Positions 23,390 through 32,068 of a stretch of DNA of 64,000 nt are shown here, in pieces. The stretch is taken from positions 4,216,001 through 4,280,000 of the forward strand of contig NZ_CP104877.1 in NCBI RefSeq assembly GCF_025452095.1, in the 5' to 3' direction. Each line of letters opens with the position of its first letter. Positions within the stretch are counted from its first letter, which is position 1. Below the pieces are notes generated by a model. The model searched no databases and was not told the origin of the DNA. It worked only from the letters and a program-made list of their open reading frames with translations. The DNA comes from Paenarthrobacter sp. JL.01a. GTDB lineage: Bacteria; Actinomycetota; Actinomycetes; Actinomycetales; Micrococcaceae. The position numbers were made by a program, and so were the translations under genes.

Positions 23390-25261
23390 CTATGCCCGGT
23401 GGAGTGAGTCGTATTGGACGGCGTGGCGGACGGGTGCGTTCGGGGCTCCGTAGCCGTCGTAATTGCCGCGGCGCTCCACCATTTCGAAGAACACACTGCC
23501 CACTGTGGCGGTGTAGAAGTGGAGGAATTCGCCGTTGGCGTCCCGGTCATACAGGAGGTTGAGCTCCTGGAGGGTGGCCAGGAAACCTGGTTCAAGATCG
23601 AACCGCGCGTCCAGGTCCTCGTAATAGTTGGCCGGAATCTGCAGGAACTCGAGGCCACGCTCCCGCGCTGACCGGGCTGTTGCCACGAGGTCATCCACGG
23701 CGAACGCGATGTGTTCCTGGTACGTTTTGCGTGCCTTTTCGGCCTGCTGCGCCGGGGCCAGGTTCAGCACCAGCCGGACAGCCCCGTTACTGGTCTCCAT
23801 CACCTGTGAGCGCACCAGGCCGCTGGGGCTGGGCACCTCGGCGAAAGGCTGGGGTTCCAGGGCCAGCGCGCTGGTGTAGAAGAGGACGGCCTCGTCGAAA
23901 TGCTGCCATGGCTGGGCGAGGTTCACATGGTCGATCACGGCTGATGTGCCGCTCGAAACGTGCTCCAGCCCTTCGCCGAATTCGTGGGTCCACGCAGCCG
24001 TGCCGTCCGGATTGCCCTGGCAGAGGAAAATCTCGGTGGAGTCCGGCGCGGAAATGCCCTGGAACACTTCCTCGTCCGCCTGCACCTTGCGTGCGACCAC
24101 GGGGGCCTTGAGCTGCTGGGCCCGGGCCGAGGCAATCACCGGGGAGTCGACGTCGAACCCCAAAGCGGCAATAGCCGGTTCCATGTGCAAGGCCGCTTGC
24201 TCGTTGATGATCACGCGTGCCTGGCCCATGGTCCACAGTTGGACGTCCTTGGTGCGGTGCCGGCCTTCGAATTCGAAGCCGAGCTGGCCCAGGAGTTTCT
24301 CCAGCTGGGCGGTGTCATCAGCCTTGACCTCGGCGAAGTTGAACCCGGCGGGCTCGTTCACCTTGGGCAGCGTGGCCAGTTCCATGGGATAACGACGGCG
24401 GGAGTTCTGTTGGGTCTCTGCTCCGCCTGCCGCCGGGCTGCTGGCCAGCCACTTGGCGCTCTGTTCCTCCAGCCAGATGAGGGAGCGCATGGCATCCACG
24501 GCCGTCCGCTCCACGTCCGACTGGCGGAACACATCATTGAAGACCTCCAGGGAGACGGGTCCGGTGTAGCCTGCGCGGACCACGTGTCCCATGAACTTGG
24601 CGAGCTCGAACTGGCCCTCCCCGGGGAAAACCCGGTAGTGGCGGCTCCAGGACAGCACATCCATGGAGAGCTTGGGCGCATCCGCTACCTGCACGAAGAA
24701 GATCTTCTCCGCGTTGATGTCCTCGATCGGAGCGGTGTCCCAGTCGCGGGAAAGGATGTGGAAGGAGTCAAGGCACGTGCCCAGATTGGGGTGGTCCACC
24801 ATCTCCACCAGGCGGTGGGCGTGCTCGTAGTCGTTGACGTACTTGCCCCAGGCCAAGGCCTCGTAGGCAACCTTCACCCCGTGGTCGCCTGCCAGTCCGG
24901 CAAGTTCGGCCAGTTGGGAAGCGCGGAGCTGGTCATCGTCAATGGTCGCTGTGGCCACGTTGGAGCAGACCAGGATGGTGTCCATGCCAAGGCGGGCCAT
25001 CAGCTTGAACTTGGCCTCCGCCCGCTTGAGGTTTGCCTTCAGCAGGTCCGGAGTGACGCCGTCGAAATCCCGGAACGGCTGGTAGAGGTCCAATCCCAAG
25101 CCGAGATCTGCGGCCATTTTGCGGATATCTTCGGGGCTGAGCGACGAGGTGACGAGGTCCTGCTCGAAGATCTCGATGCCGTCGAAGCCCGCGATGGCGC
25201 AGGCCTGCATCTTCTCCTTCAGGGTGCCCGAGAGGCAGACGGTGGCGATTCCGGTACGCAT
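23390..25261 (-). CDS. qsuB: 3-dehydroshikimate dehydratase, fused AP-endonuclease-type barrel and HPPD-like domain
   Basis: A 623-residue two-domain enzyme making protocatechuate from 3-dehydroshikimate. Residues 1-280 are a xylose-isomerase-like TIM barrel: metal-ligand candidates are the Glu in A-Y-E-A-L-A-W, the Asp/His in C-L-D-S-F-H and the Glu in S-L-E-V-F-N-D. Residues about 305-615 form two VOC modules like 4-hydroxyphenylpyruvate dioxygenase (D-H-V-N-L..., H-I-A-F-A-V-D-D, F-F-E-M-V-E-R-R-G-N-Y-D-G-Y-G). The layout matches QsuB of Corynebacterium and QuiC1-type proteins. ATG 25261 shares one base with the upstream TGA (TGATG). Confidence 0.9.
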   Translation of the reverse strand: MRTGIATVCLSGTLKEKMQACAIAGFDGIEIFEQDLVTSSLSPEDIRKMAADLGLGLDLYQPFRDFDGVTPDLLKANLKRAEAKFKLMARLGMDTILVCSNVATATIDDDQLRASQLAELAGLAGDHGVKVAYEALAWGKYVNDYEHAHRLVEMVDHPNLGTCLDSFHILSRDWDTAPIEDINAEKIFFVQVADAPKLSMDVLSWSRHYRVFPGEGQFELAKFMGHVVRAGYTGPVSLEVFNDVFRQSDVERTAVDAMRSLIWLEEQSAKWLASSPAAGGAETQQNSRRRYPMELATLPKVNEPAGFNFAEVKADDTAQLEKLLGQLGFEFEGRHRTKDVQLWTMGQARVIINEQAALHMEPAIAALGFDVDSPVIASARAQQLKAPVVARKVQADEEVFQGISAPDSTEIFLCQGNPDGTAAWTHEFGEGLEHVSSGTSAVIDHVNLAQPWQHFDEAVLFYTSALALEPQPFAEVPSPSGLVRSQVMETSNGAVRLVLNLAPAQQAEKARKTYQEHIAFAVDDLVATARSARERGLEFLQIPANYYEDLDARFDLEPGFLATLQELNLLYDRDANGEFLHFYTATVGSVFFEMVERRGNYDGYGAPNAPVRHAVQYDSLHRA

Positions 25262-26178
25262 CAGTGGGCCGCCTTTGCGAGGGTGCCAGCGGCGAGCGAG
25301 GCTGCAGCGTCTTCCAGGGCGATCAATTCCAGGAAGTGCGTGCGCATGCGGTCCCTGTCGGCGTCCCTTCCGGTGAAGAGCTTGAAGGCGTCGGCCGCCT
25401 GCCCAACCGCCATGCGGCCGCCGTCGAGCACTGCGCAACCCTTGGCGCGCGCTTCGCGGACCAGTTGCGTCTCGATCGGGCGGTAGACAATGTCCGCTAC
25501 CCAATGGCGGGTTTCCAGGAGTCCAATATCGAGCGGGAGACCAGGGTGAGCGGCCATGCCGACCGGCGTGCAGTGCACCAGCCCGTCGGCAAGGGGCATC
25601 AGCTCCGGCAACTCGCCCAGGCCCCGCGGCGTGACGGTAGCGTGAGGGAAGAGACTTGAGAGTTCCGCGGCCCGCTCGGCCGCCCGGGCGGCGTCCATGT
25701 CAACGAGGTCGAGATGTTTGGTGCCCGCCTTGAGCAGAGCGTAGGCGACGGCGGAACCGGCACCTCCCGCACCCAGCTGGACGACGCGATCGAGTTTGGC
25801 TCCGGGCAGGCCGTCGGCGAGCGCCGAACCGAAGCCGGAAAAGTCTGTGTTGTGGCCGATGAAGCGGCCGTCCTGGATCAGGACCGTATTCACTGCACCC
25901 AGGCGCGCGGCGTCGTCGGAAATCTCGTCAAGGTGACCCAGCACCAGCTGCTTGCAGGGGTGCGTGATGTTGAGGCCGTTGAAGCCCATCCGCTGGGCTG
26001 CTGTGAGCAGATCGCCGACGGCGGCGGCCGGCAATGCCAGTTCCAGCAGGTCGATGGGGCGGTACAGCAAGCGAAGGCCCTGCACATCGGCCTCGCGTTC
26101 ATGCATGGGCGGAGTGAGCGAGGGCATGACGCCTTCACCAATCAGGCCCACCAGAACGGATTCGGCTCGGTTGCTCAT
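25261..26178 (-). CDS. qsuD: Quinate/shikimate dehydrogenase, catabolic AroE paralogue
   Basis: A 305-residue shikimate dehydrogenase-family enzyme oxidising shikimate (or quinate) with NAD(P). The catalytic Lys76 is in N-I-T-H-P-C-K and Asp112 in G-H-N-T-D-F-S-G-F-G; the dinucleotide loop is G-A-G-G-A-G-S-A-V. The THPCK variant (rather than T-I-P-H-K) is typical of catabolic, NAD-using QsuD-type enzymes, and the binding strand ends L-V-D-M-D-A without an Arg-rich NADP loop. AAAGGAG precedes ATG 26178. First gene of the long leftward operon; no quinate dehydratase (QsuC) is present in the window. Confidence 0.88.
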   Translation of the reverse strand: MSNRAESVLVGLIGEGVMPSLTPPMHEREADVQGLRLLYRPIDLLELALPAAAVGDLLTAAQRMGFNGLNITHPCKQLVLGHLDEISDDAARLGAVNTVLIQDGRFIGHNTDFSGFGSALADGLPGAKLDRVVQLGAGGAGSAVAYALLKAGTKHLDLVDMDAARAAERAAELSSLFPHATVTPRGLGELPELMPLADGLVHCTPVGMAAHPGLPLDIGLLETRHWVADIVYRPIETQLVREARAKGCAVLDGGRMAVGQAADAFKLFTGRDADRDRMRTHFLELIALEDAAASLAAGTLAKAAH

Positions 26179-26260
26179 CCTCAAGCTCCTTTTACTTCAG
26201 TCCCGCAGGGTGGCGTTTCAGGGACGCTTCGCCTGCGGTGTTATCCAGATTACTACAGTT

Positions 26261-26306
26261 GTTCATATTCCGCACGCTTGTTCTTATCGCGAACATTTTC
26301 GCGCAC
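26261..26306. promoter_or_regulatory. Cluster of PcaR-like IclR boxes before the qsu/pca operon
   Basis: Three 15-bp units: GTTCATATTCCGCAC (26261-26275), the near-palindrome GTTCTTATCGCGAAC (26280-26294) and AACATTTTCGCGCAC (26292-26306). They resemble the reported Pseudomonas PcaR target GTTCGATAATCGCAC at both ends. They lie 83 bp or more upstream of qsuD and between the two IclR-linked units. Confidence 0.5.
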
Positions 26307-26321
26307 GCCCCCCGCCCCCCT

Positions 26322-26389
26322 ACCCAACTAGGGGACAGCAAACGCTCCAGTGGGCGCTCATTGCGACACCTGCTGTCCCCTAGTTGGGT
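26322..26389. repeat. Intergenic palindrome, family 1, copy 2
   Basis: Perfect 19-bp arms identical in sequence to copy 1 (ACCCAACTAGGGGACAGCA...TGCTGTCCCCTAGTTGGGT); the loop differs. Its right end shares a base with the stop codon of the minus-strand IclR gene, so the hairpin is at that gene's 3' end. Confidence 0.88.
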
Positions 26390-27159
26390 CAGCGCTGGGG
26401 CAGGCGGGCCGCGAGTTCAGCCGCGGCTTCCTGGAGCGTGGGCACGTGGGCGACGAGTTCCTCCATGGTCAGGCGGAACACCGGCACCGCTGTCGCGAGC
26501 GAGGCGAAGGCGTGCCCCTGGGAGTTGAGGACCGGCACGGCGACGGCGCGCATCCCGATCTCGTTCTCCTCGTCCATCACGGCGTAACCCTGCCGACGGA
26601 CCTGCTCGATTTCCTCGCGGAACTTGTCACGGTCCGTGATCGAGTGCTCGGTGAGCGCCTCAAGGGGAAGCTCTTCAAGGAGCCGCCTGCGCTCCAGCTC
26701 GGTTTCGAAGGCCACGATTGCCTTACCCACCGATGTTGTGTGCAAGGCGCCAAGGTGCCCGGGGTCACTGGTCACACGGAAGGTCTTGGGGCCATCCACC
26801 TTGTTGACCGTCAGGTGATGGTCGCCGTCGCGGACCGAGAGAATGGTTGCCTCATGAGTGCGCTCGGTGACCCGCTGCAACACCGGAAGCGCCGTGGCAG
26901 CGAAACCGTGGTGGTTGGACACGCGCTGCCCCAATTGGAAGACCCGCAGGCCAAGGTGGTAGCGGCGGCCATCCGGCTCATAGTCGACGAAGCCGTCGCG
27001 CGTCAGTGAGCCCAACAGGCGGTAGGTGGTACTGAAGGGCAGGTTTGCGCTGCGGGCGAGGTCGGCCGCGCTTGCCCCCTTTGGCTCGTTGCCGAGCAGC
27101 ACCAACAGACTCAAGGCTTTGCCGACCATGTCGGTCTTTGTGTCCTCTTTCACACTCAT
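26389..27159 (-). CDS. IclR-family regulator beside the qsu/pca cluster
   Basis: A 256-residue IclR protein: winged helix about residues 12-72 (A-A-D-L-A-R-S-A-N-L-P-F-S-T-T-Y-R-L-L-G-S-L) and effector domain about 85-250 with D-E-E-N-E-I-G-M-R-A-V-A-V-P-V. Divergent from the MHS transporter at 27360, with a clear palindrome in the shared promoter, so it probably controls the transporter and itself. It may also act on the qsu/pca operon, whose promoter is just downstream of its terminator. Effector unknown; shikimate or a related hydroaromatic is likely from context. Confidence 0.85.
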   Translation of the reverse strand: MSVKEDTKTDMVGKALSLLVLLGNEPKGASAADLARSANLPFSTTYRLLGSLTRDGFVDYEPDGRRYHLGLRVFQLGQRVSNHHGFAATALPVLQRVTERTHEATILSVRDGDHHLTVNKVDGPKTFRVTSDPGHLGALHTTSVGKAIVAFETELERRRLLEELPLEALTEHSITDRDKFREEIEQVRRQGYAVMDEENEIGMRAVAVPVLNSQGHAFASLATAVPVFRLTMEELVAHVPTLQEAAAELAARLPQR

Positions 27160-27167
27160 GCTTCGAT

Positions 27168-27186
27168 GCTCTCACATGGTGAGAGC
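27168..27186. promoter_or_regulatory. IclR operator candidate, proximal copy
   Basis: GCTCTCACATGGTGAGAGC has 8-bp perfect arms around a 3-bp centre, nine bases upstream of the IclR start at 27159. Read on the minus strand it contains CTCTCACCATGTG, repeated at 27261-27273. Confidence 0.5.
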
Positions 27187-27260
27187 TATTTCTAGATGGT
27201 GGCGATAAGTATTGACAAGTGACCCCTCTCACAGACACTATTGCTGTATTGCACAAGTAA

Positions 27261-27273
27261 CTCTCACCATGTG
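27261..27273 (+). promoter_or_regulatory. IclR operator candidate, distal copy
   Basis: CTCTCACCATGTG is identical to the minus-strand reading of the proximal operator, with additional GTAAC/GTTAC flanks (27256-27260, 27273-27277). It lies 87 bp before the MHS transporter start. Confidence 0.45.
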
Positions 27274-27359
27274 GTTACTTTCCGGAGAAGGCCAGCCGCA
27301 CCTCGCTCGCCACTCCCCCAGCTTTACCCGCGACACCGTTGTCACAGAAGGAACCTCCC

Positions 27360-28682
27360 ATGAGCCAAACAATGCCGTCAGCGACGCCCGGCACTGCATC
27401 AACAACGGGTACTCCCAAGAAAGCAGCCCTCGCCAGCTTTCTTGGCAGCGCCGTTGAGTACTACGACTTCTTCATCTTTGGATCCGCCGCAGCGCTGATC
27501 TTCCCGCACGTCTTCTTCCCGGACGCCGACGCCAATGCGGCCATCATGTCCTTCGCGACCTTCGGCTTCGCCTATGTCGCCCGTCCCGTTGGAGCGATCA
27601 TCCTGGGCCACTTCGGTGACAGGATCGGACGCCAAAAAGTCCTCATGTTCACGCTGGTCCTTATGGGTGCAGCGACCTTCGTCATCGGCTGCCTGCCTGA
27701 CTTCAAGACCATCGGCTGGTGGGCTCCTGTCCTGCTGGTCCTCGCCCGCCTGGCGCAGGGTCTCTCCGCCGCCGGCGAGCAAGCCGGCGCATCCTCGATG
27801 ACGCTGGAGCACGCTCCGGACAATCGCCGCTCCTTCTTCACCTCCTGGACGCTCACCGGCACCCAGGGCGGTCAGATCCTGGCCGCGCTTGTCTTCATTC
27901 CGGTGGTGGCACTTCCCGATGAGATCAAGTACGGCATCGGCTGGCGTATCCCGTTCTGGCTGAGCGCGGTAGTGGTCATGGTGGCGTACTTCATCCGCCG
28001 CACCCTGCACGAGCCGCCGGCCTTCGAAGAAGCCAAGAAGAACAACCAGATCGCCAAGCTGCCCATCGCCGACCTCCTCAGGCTGCACTGGCGCGATGTC
28101 CTCCGCGTCGTCTGCTGTGCATTCATCGCCGCCGTCAGTACCGTCTTCGGCACCCTGGCCATCAAGTACGCCCAGGACGTCGCACACGTCAACAGCACCA
28201 TCACACTGTGGTTGGTCGTTGCAGCCAACCTTGTGGCCCTCGGCACCCAGCCCCTGTTCGGCATGCTCGCGGACAGGATTGGCCGCAAGCCCGTCTTCAT
28301 CTACGGAGCCGTGGCCAGCGCCATCATGACACCGGTGTTCCTGCTGACCCTTGAAGGCGGCAACGTGCCGCTGATGTTCCTGGTCTCGGTCGTGTTCTTC
28401 TCCTTCGGCTACGCAGCGGCCAACGCCGTCTGGCCTTCCTTCTACGGTGAAATGTTCAGCACCAAGGTCCGCTTCTCCGGTCTGGCCATCGGCACGCAGC
28501 TGGGCTTCCTGATGGCAGGCTTCGCACCGGCCATCGTCACGGCAATGGGTGGCACGAAGGCCGGAGGCTGGGTCCAGATCTCCATCTTCAGCGGAGTGAT
28601 CTGCGTGATCGCGGCTATCTCTGCCCTGACCGCACGCGAATCAGCCAAGATCCCGACGGCAGAGCTCGGCCTGCACAAGTAG
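27360..28682 (+). CDS. MFS metabolite:H+ symporter (MHS family), shikimate-type importer candidate
   Basis: A 440-residue, 12-helix MHS transporter. It has the family start S-A-V-E-Y-Y-D-F-F-I-F-G, the loop G-H-F-G-D-R-I-G-R between TM2 and TM3, and D-R-I-G-R-K-P in the central loop. MHS members include ShiA (shikimate), KgtP and citrate carriers. Next to a shikimate catabolic operon and divergent from an IclR gene, it is a good candidate for uptake of shikimate or dehydroshikimate. AAGGAACCTCCC precedes ATG 27360. Confidence 0.85.
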   Translation: MSQTMPSATPGTASTTGTPKKAALASFLGSAVEYYDFFIFGSAAALIFPHVFFPDADANAAIMSFATFGFAYVARPVGAIILGHFGDRIGRQKVLMFTLVLMGAATFVIGCLPDFKTIGWWAPVLLVLARLAQGLSAAGEQAGASSMTLEHAPDNRRSFFTSWTLTGTQGGQILAALVFIPVVALPDEIKYGIGWRIPFWLSAVVVMVAYFIRRTLHEPPAFEEAKKNNQIAKLPIADLLRLHWRDVLRVVCCAFIAAVSTVFGTLAIKYAQDVAHVNSTITLWLVVAANLVALGTQPLFGMLADRIGRKPVFIYGAVASAIMTPVFLLTLEGGNVPLMFLVSVVFFSFGYAAANAVWPSFYGEMFSTKVRFSGLAIGTQLGFLMAGFAPAIVTAMGGTKAGGWVQISIFSGVICVIAAISALTARESAKIPTAELGLHK

Positions 28683-28761
28683 GCCTGGGGTTCACGAAGA
28701 GGACCGCTCCTTCCCGGTTCCTGGAGCGCACACCTTCGCAGGGCACCCTGGTGACGACAAA

Positions 28762-28801
28762 CGGAAAGCCCGGCATGTTCCCCGACATGCCGGGCTTTCC
28801 G
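28762..28801 (+). terminator. Strong terminator between the MHS and metalloprotease genes
   Basis: A 17-bp perfect stem, CGGAAAGCCCGGCATGT (28762-28778) with its complement (28785-28801). It serves both convergent genes. Confidence 0.8.
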
Positions 28802-28832
28802 CTGCCCAGGGGTTCACCCGGTCAGTAGCTGC

Positions 28833-31556
28833 CTACCGGGGATCCAGCACCACGGACTGGAAACTTCCCTGGCCCGTTCCCGTGTACAGGAAGAGCAAAC
28901 CGTTGCCGGCAACACCCACCACCGACGGATTGCCCGTTCCAGTGAAGGCATTGCCCAAAGCCGCGAACGAGCTGAGGGTGTTCCACCCGCTTCCCAGGGC
29001 CACCCGTGCCAGGAAGCCGCCACTGCCGTTGCCCGGGTAGAGCCACAACGTCCCGTCAGTTCCCCGGGCCATGATGTCCTCCCGGCCGTCGCCATTGAAG
29101 TCCCCGCCCTGGACAACGGAATCAAAGATGTCCCAGCCCGTGCCGATCTGCTTCCACGGAAGGAAACCACCCGAACCGTTACCCGGATAGATCCACAAGC
29201 TGCCATTGGCCGCCCGGGCCACGAGGTCGGCTTTCCCGTCACCATTGAAGTCACCCGGAGCGAGCAACTCATTGAACCCCTGCCAACCCACACCGATCTG
29301 CTTCCGCGGCAGGAACTGGCCGTGGCCGTCAGCCGGATACATCCACAGCACCCCGTCGGCTGTCCTCGCGACAAGATCCGGGTGACCATCGCCGTCGAAA
29401 TCTCCGGCGCTCAGGATGCTGTTGAAGGCATTCCAGCCCGTTCCGACCAGAACGCGCGGGCGGAAGCCGCCCGAACCGTTCCCCGGGTAAAGCCACAACG
29501 CGCCATCGGTGCCACGGGCCAGAATGTCCGCGACAGCATCGCCGTCGAAATCCCCTGCTTCCCAGACCTGGCTGAACTGGTTCCAGCCGGCGCCGATGGC
29601 CAAGCGGTCGGCAAAGCCGGAGCCGCTACCTGGGTAGAGGCGCATGGTTCCGGTCGACGTCACTGTCAGGACGTCGGGTTTCTTGTCGCCCGTGAAGTCT
29701 TGTCCGCTGACGATGTCGCCCACCGTATTCCAACCGCTTCCGAGTGTGGTGCGAGGCACGAAGCCACCCCAACCATTGCCGGGGTACTGGTAGAGGGTGC
29801 CGTCGCTTGTCCGCGCAAGGAGCCCGAAGGAGCCATCGGACGTGATGCTGGTGAAGCCGTTCCACCCCGAGCCGATCTGCGACCATGCACGGAAGCCGCC
29901 CTGGCCATCGCCCGGGTACAGCCAGAGGCTGCCATCGGACTTGGTCGCCATGACGTCGAGTCGCGCGTCGCCGTCGAAATCGCCGACGGCGATGATATTC
30001 GTGAAGCCCTGCCAGCCGGATCCGATTTGCCGTTTGGCGAGGAAACCGCCGTTGCCGTCGCCCGGGTACAGCCACAGGACGCCGTCGCTGGTGCGGGCCA
30101 AGATATCGCTTCGTCCGTCTCCATCGAAGTCCGAAAAGCCGGTGATGGCGTCGAAGATATTCCAGCCGGAGCCCACCTGGCGGGGGTTGTCGAGCCTGTT
30201 GCCCGGCAAACCGGAGTACAGCATCAAGGAGCCGTCGGGTTCACGGGAGAGGACGTCGGCGAGCCCGTCGCCGTCGAAGTCGCCCGCCGAAAAACGGATC
30301 TTGGCTGTGAGCCGTGCGTCAGCAGTAATGGTGACGGTGGCCGACGTCGACGAGACCGCATTCATGGTCACCTGCGTGCCGGTGTAGGTGGTGAAGGTGC
30401 TGCCTGCCTGCCACGCGTGGTTGCTGGCGTACCACGGCTCCGGGAATGGCTTGGTCGACGGCATCAGGATCAAGGAAGAAGCAATGGTGGCACCGCCGCG
30501 CTGGGCGATCTTGACTCCCATGTTGCCCGGCTTGCCGGCAGTGCCAAGGTAATTGTCGTAGCCGGCCGGTTCCCGCAGCTCCAGGTAGTAGACCTCTTTG
30601 CTGACGGGATCGGTGAATTTGATCGCCCGCTGCGCTTCAGTGCCGCCCCACGGCTTGAGTGTGTAGCTCTTGGAGCCTGTCGCGACACCGACATCACGGA
30701 TCTCATCGCCCCGGCCCAATCCCGCGTAGTCCCAGAATGTGGAGCTGACAACCGGCAAGGAATACTGGGCAGCACCCATGATGTCGGTGGTGTCGCCGTA
30801 CTCGCGGATATAGCAGGACGGATCGGTGAACTGACCGTTGCTGTTGACCCCGACGTCGGACACCCCGCTGCCGCACTGAAGCGCATCCGCGTGCATCAGG
30901 CCGATGACGTGGCCGAACTCGTGGGCCATCACGTTGTTCGTGAAGTTGCTGACCTGCGGCAGGAGGACGCGACCGCTGTAGCTGCCGCTGCTGTATCCCG
31001 CGCCGAGCGCGTTGCCCGACAGGGTGGACGTCGGAATGAAGATGACCAACGCCGTGTACGGGCTGGCTGACCAGTTCAGCTCGCTCGTGATGGTGGAGAT
31101 GATGGTGCTGTAGCTGTCCGAGGAGCGGGCTTTCGACTGGTGCCCGGCGACTTCGCTGGTCACGGTCATGGACAGCTTGCCGGCCGTCATCGCGTTCCAG
31201 TAGTTGCTGGTGGACGCTACAGCTTTCTCGGCGTCCGTCATGGAAACCGGGTTGGTATTGTCCGCCAGCTTCGCAGTGACCAACCGGACGCTGATATTGC
31301 CGCCGGGGCCGGCTGCCGCAGCCCCGTCACGGAGCAGGGAATCGACGCCGGCCTCACCCTTGGTGGGTTGCTTGGCTTCCGGAAGGGGTGTCTCGAAGAC
31401 ATGCTCCGAGTGCGGAGTGCCCTCAACGAATTGGACGTTCGGATTATCGGGCCCGGGAAGGGGTACGGCTGTTGCCGGGGCTTGGACAAAAAACAGGCCG
31501 GTGGCGAAGACCACCAAGCCTGTGGACAGCGCAACGGATCGCTGCAATACACCCAT
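28833..31556 (-). CDS. Secreted zinc metalloprotease with ten FG-GAP/VCBS-like repeats
   Basis: A 907-residue exported protein. Signal peptide residues 1-30 (A-x-A cut near 30). Catalytic domain about 85-400: zinc motif H212-E-F-G-H216-V-I-G-L-M-H222 (HExxHxxxxxH) and Met260 in T-D-I-M-G as a metzincin-type Met-turn. From about residue 418 to the end there are ten repeats of about 49 residues with G-D-F-D-G-D-G (Ca2+-binding), A-R-x-x-D-G-x-L-W-L-Y-P-G-x-G-x-G-G-F and I-G-x-G-W cores, predicted to form a beta-propeller. Repeats 4 and 10 have lost the Asp loop. AGGAG lies six bases before ATG 31556. It is likely an extracellular protease; substrate unknown. Confidence 0.88.
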   Translation of the reverse strand: MGVLQRSVALSTGLVVFATGLFFVQAPATAVPLPGPDNPNVQFVEGTPHSEHVFETPLPEAKQPTKGEAGVDSLLRDGAAAAGPGGNISVRLVTAKLADNTNPVSMTDAEKAVASTSNYWNAMTAGKLSMTVTSEVAGHQSKARSSDSYSTIISTITSELNWSASPYTALVIFIPTSTLSGNALGAGYSSGSYSGRVLLPQVSNFTNNVMAHEFGHVIGLMHADALQCGSGVSDVGVNSNGQFTDPSCYIREYGDTTDIMGAAQYSLPVVSSTFWDYAGLGRGDEIRDVGVATGSKSYTLKPWGGTEAQRAIKFTDPVSKEVYYLELREPAGYDNYLGTAGKPGNMGVKIAQRGGATIASSLILMPSTKPFPEPWYASNHAWQAGSTFTTYTGTQVTMNAVSSTSATVTITADARLTAKIRFSAGDFDGDGLADVLSREPDGSLMLYSGLPGNRLDNPRQVGSGWNIFDAITGFSDFDGDGRSDILARTSDGVLWLYPGDGNGGFLAKRQIGSGWQGFTNIIAVGDFDGDARLDVMATKSDGSLWLYPGDGQGGFRAWSQIGSGWNGFTSITSDGSFGLLARTSDGTLYQYPGNGWGGFVPRTTLGSGWNTVGDIVSGQDFTGDKKPDVLTVTSTGTMRLYPGSGSGFADRLAIGAGWNQFSQVWEAGDFDGDAVADILARGTDGALWLYPGNGSGGFRPRVLVGTGWNAFNSILSAGDFDGDGHPDLVARTADGVLWMYPADGHGQFLPRKQIGVGWQGFNELLAPGDFNGDGKADLVARAANGSLWIYPGNGSGGFLPWKQIGTGWDIFDSVVQGGDFNGDGREDIMARGTDGTLWLYPGNGSGGFLARVALGSGWNTLSSFAALGNAFTGTGNPSVVGVAGNGLLFLYTGTGQGSFQSVVLDPR

Positions 31557-31790
31557 TGGATCTCCTGGGAGGACGGAGCCTATGGTCGCTGGGCTCTCAA
31601 CAACCGAGATCAGGCTACAGCCGTGAGGGCACTGGCCTACGGAAACACGCGACACAGCGCCCATGGAAGAAACGCAAGCATCCCGGAATGCTAACCGGAC
31701 CCTAACCACTGCGAAATACCGTGGCAACATTGCCGCGCCACACTGGAATAGCCGGCAAGTGCAGGCACCAGCTCCAGCCAGGAGGACACA
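31557..31790. other. 234-bp intergenic region, divergent promoters
   Basis: Holds the promoter region of the leftward metalloprotease gene and the rightward small gene at 31791. I see no repeat, hairpin or coding sequence. Confidence 0.4.
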
Positions 31791-32027
31791 ATGTTGAAGG
31801 AAGTTACCACTCACACCACACGAATACGCGCGATCAGCCAGCTCCACCGCGGAGACGAAATCGAAGCCCGCCTCTCAGTGGGACCCGCCTACGACGACGT
31901 GGTGATACGCCGCGGACGCGTCCAGGAAACGGCCCCGGGTATCGGTGTCGTCTGGATCATGGATTACGCCTCCGGGATGAGAAAAGCCATCAATACCGAC
32001 GAATGCACTGTGTGGCGCGTCGCCTGA
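31791..32027 (+). CDS. Small conserved-looking protein of unknown function
   Basis: A 78-residue acidic/basic mixed protein without signal peptide or membrane segment. The pattern (H-R-G-D-E-I-E-A-R-L, then V-V-I-R-R-G-R-V-Q-E-T-A, then G-V-V-W-I-M-D-Y-A-S-G) suggests a small beta-barrel of the SH3-like kind. Function unknown. The start is well supported by AGGAGG five to six bases before ATG 31791. Confidence 0.65.
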   Translation: MLKEVTTHTTRIRAISQLHRGDEIEARLSVGPAYDDVVIRRGRVQETAPGIGVVWIMDYASGMRKAINTDECTVWRVA

Positions 32028-32068
32028 AGCAGGATTTCCCTGGATCACGGCTGGACGCCCGCCGCCCC

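Noticed and set aside
29322..31070. A 580-codon plus-strand frame opposite the metalloprotease
   Set aside because: Mirror of the tandem repeat region; its own repeats come from the sense-strand repeats.
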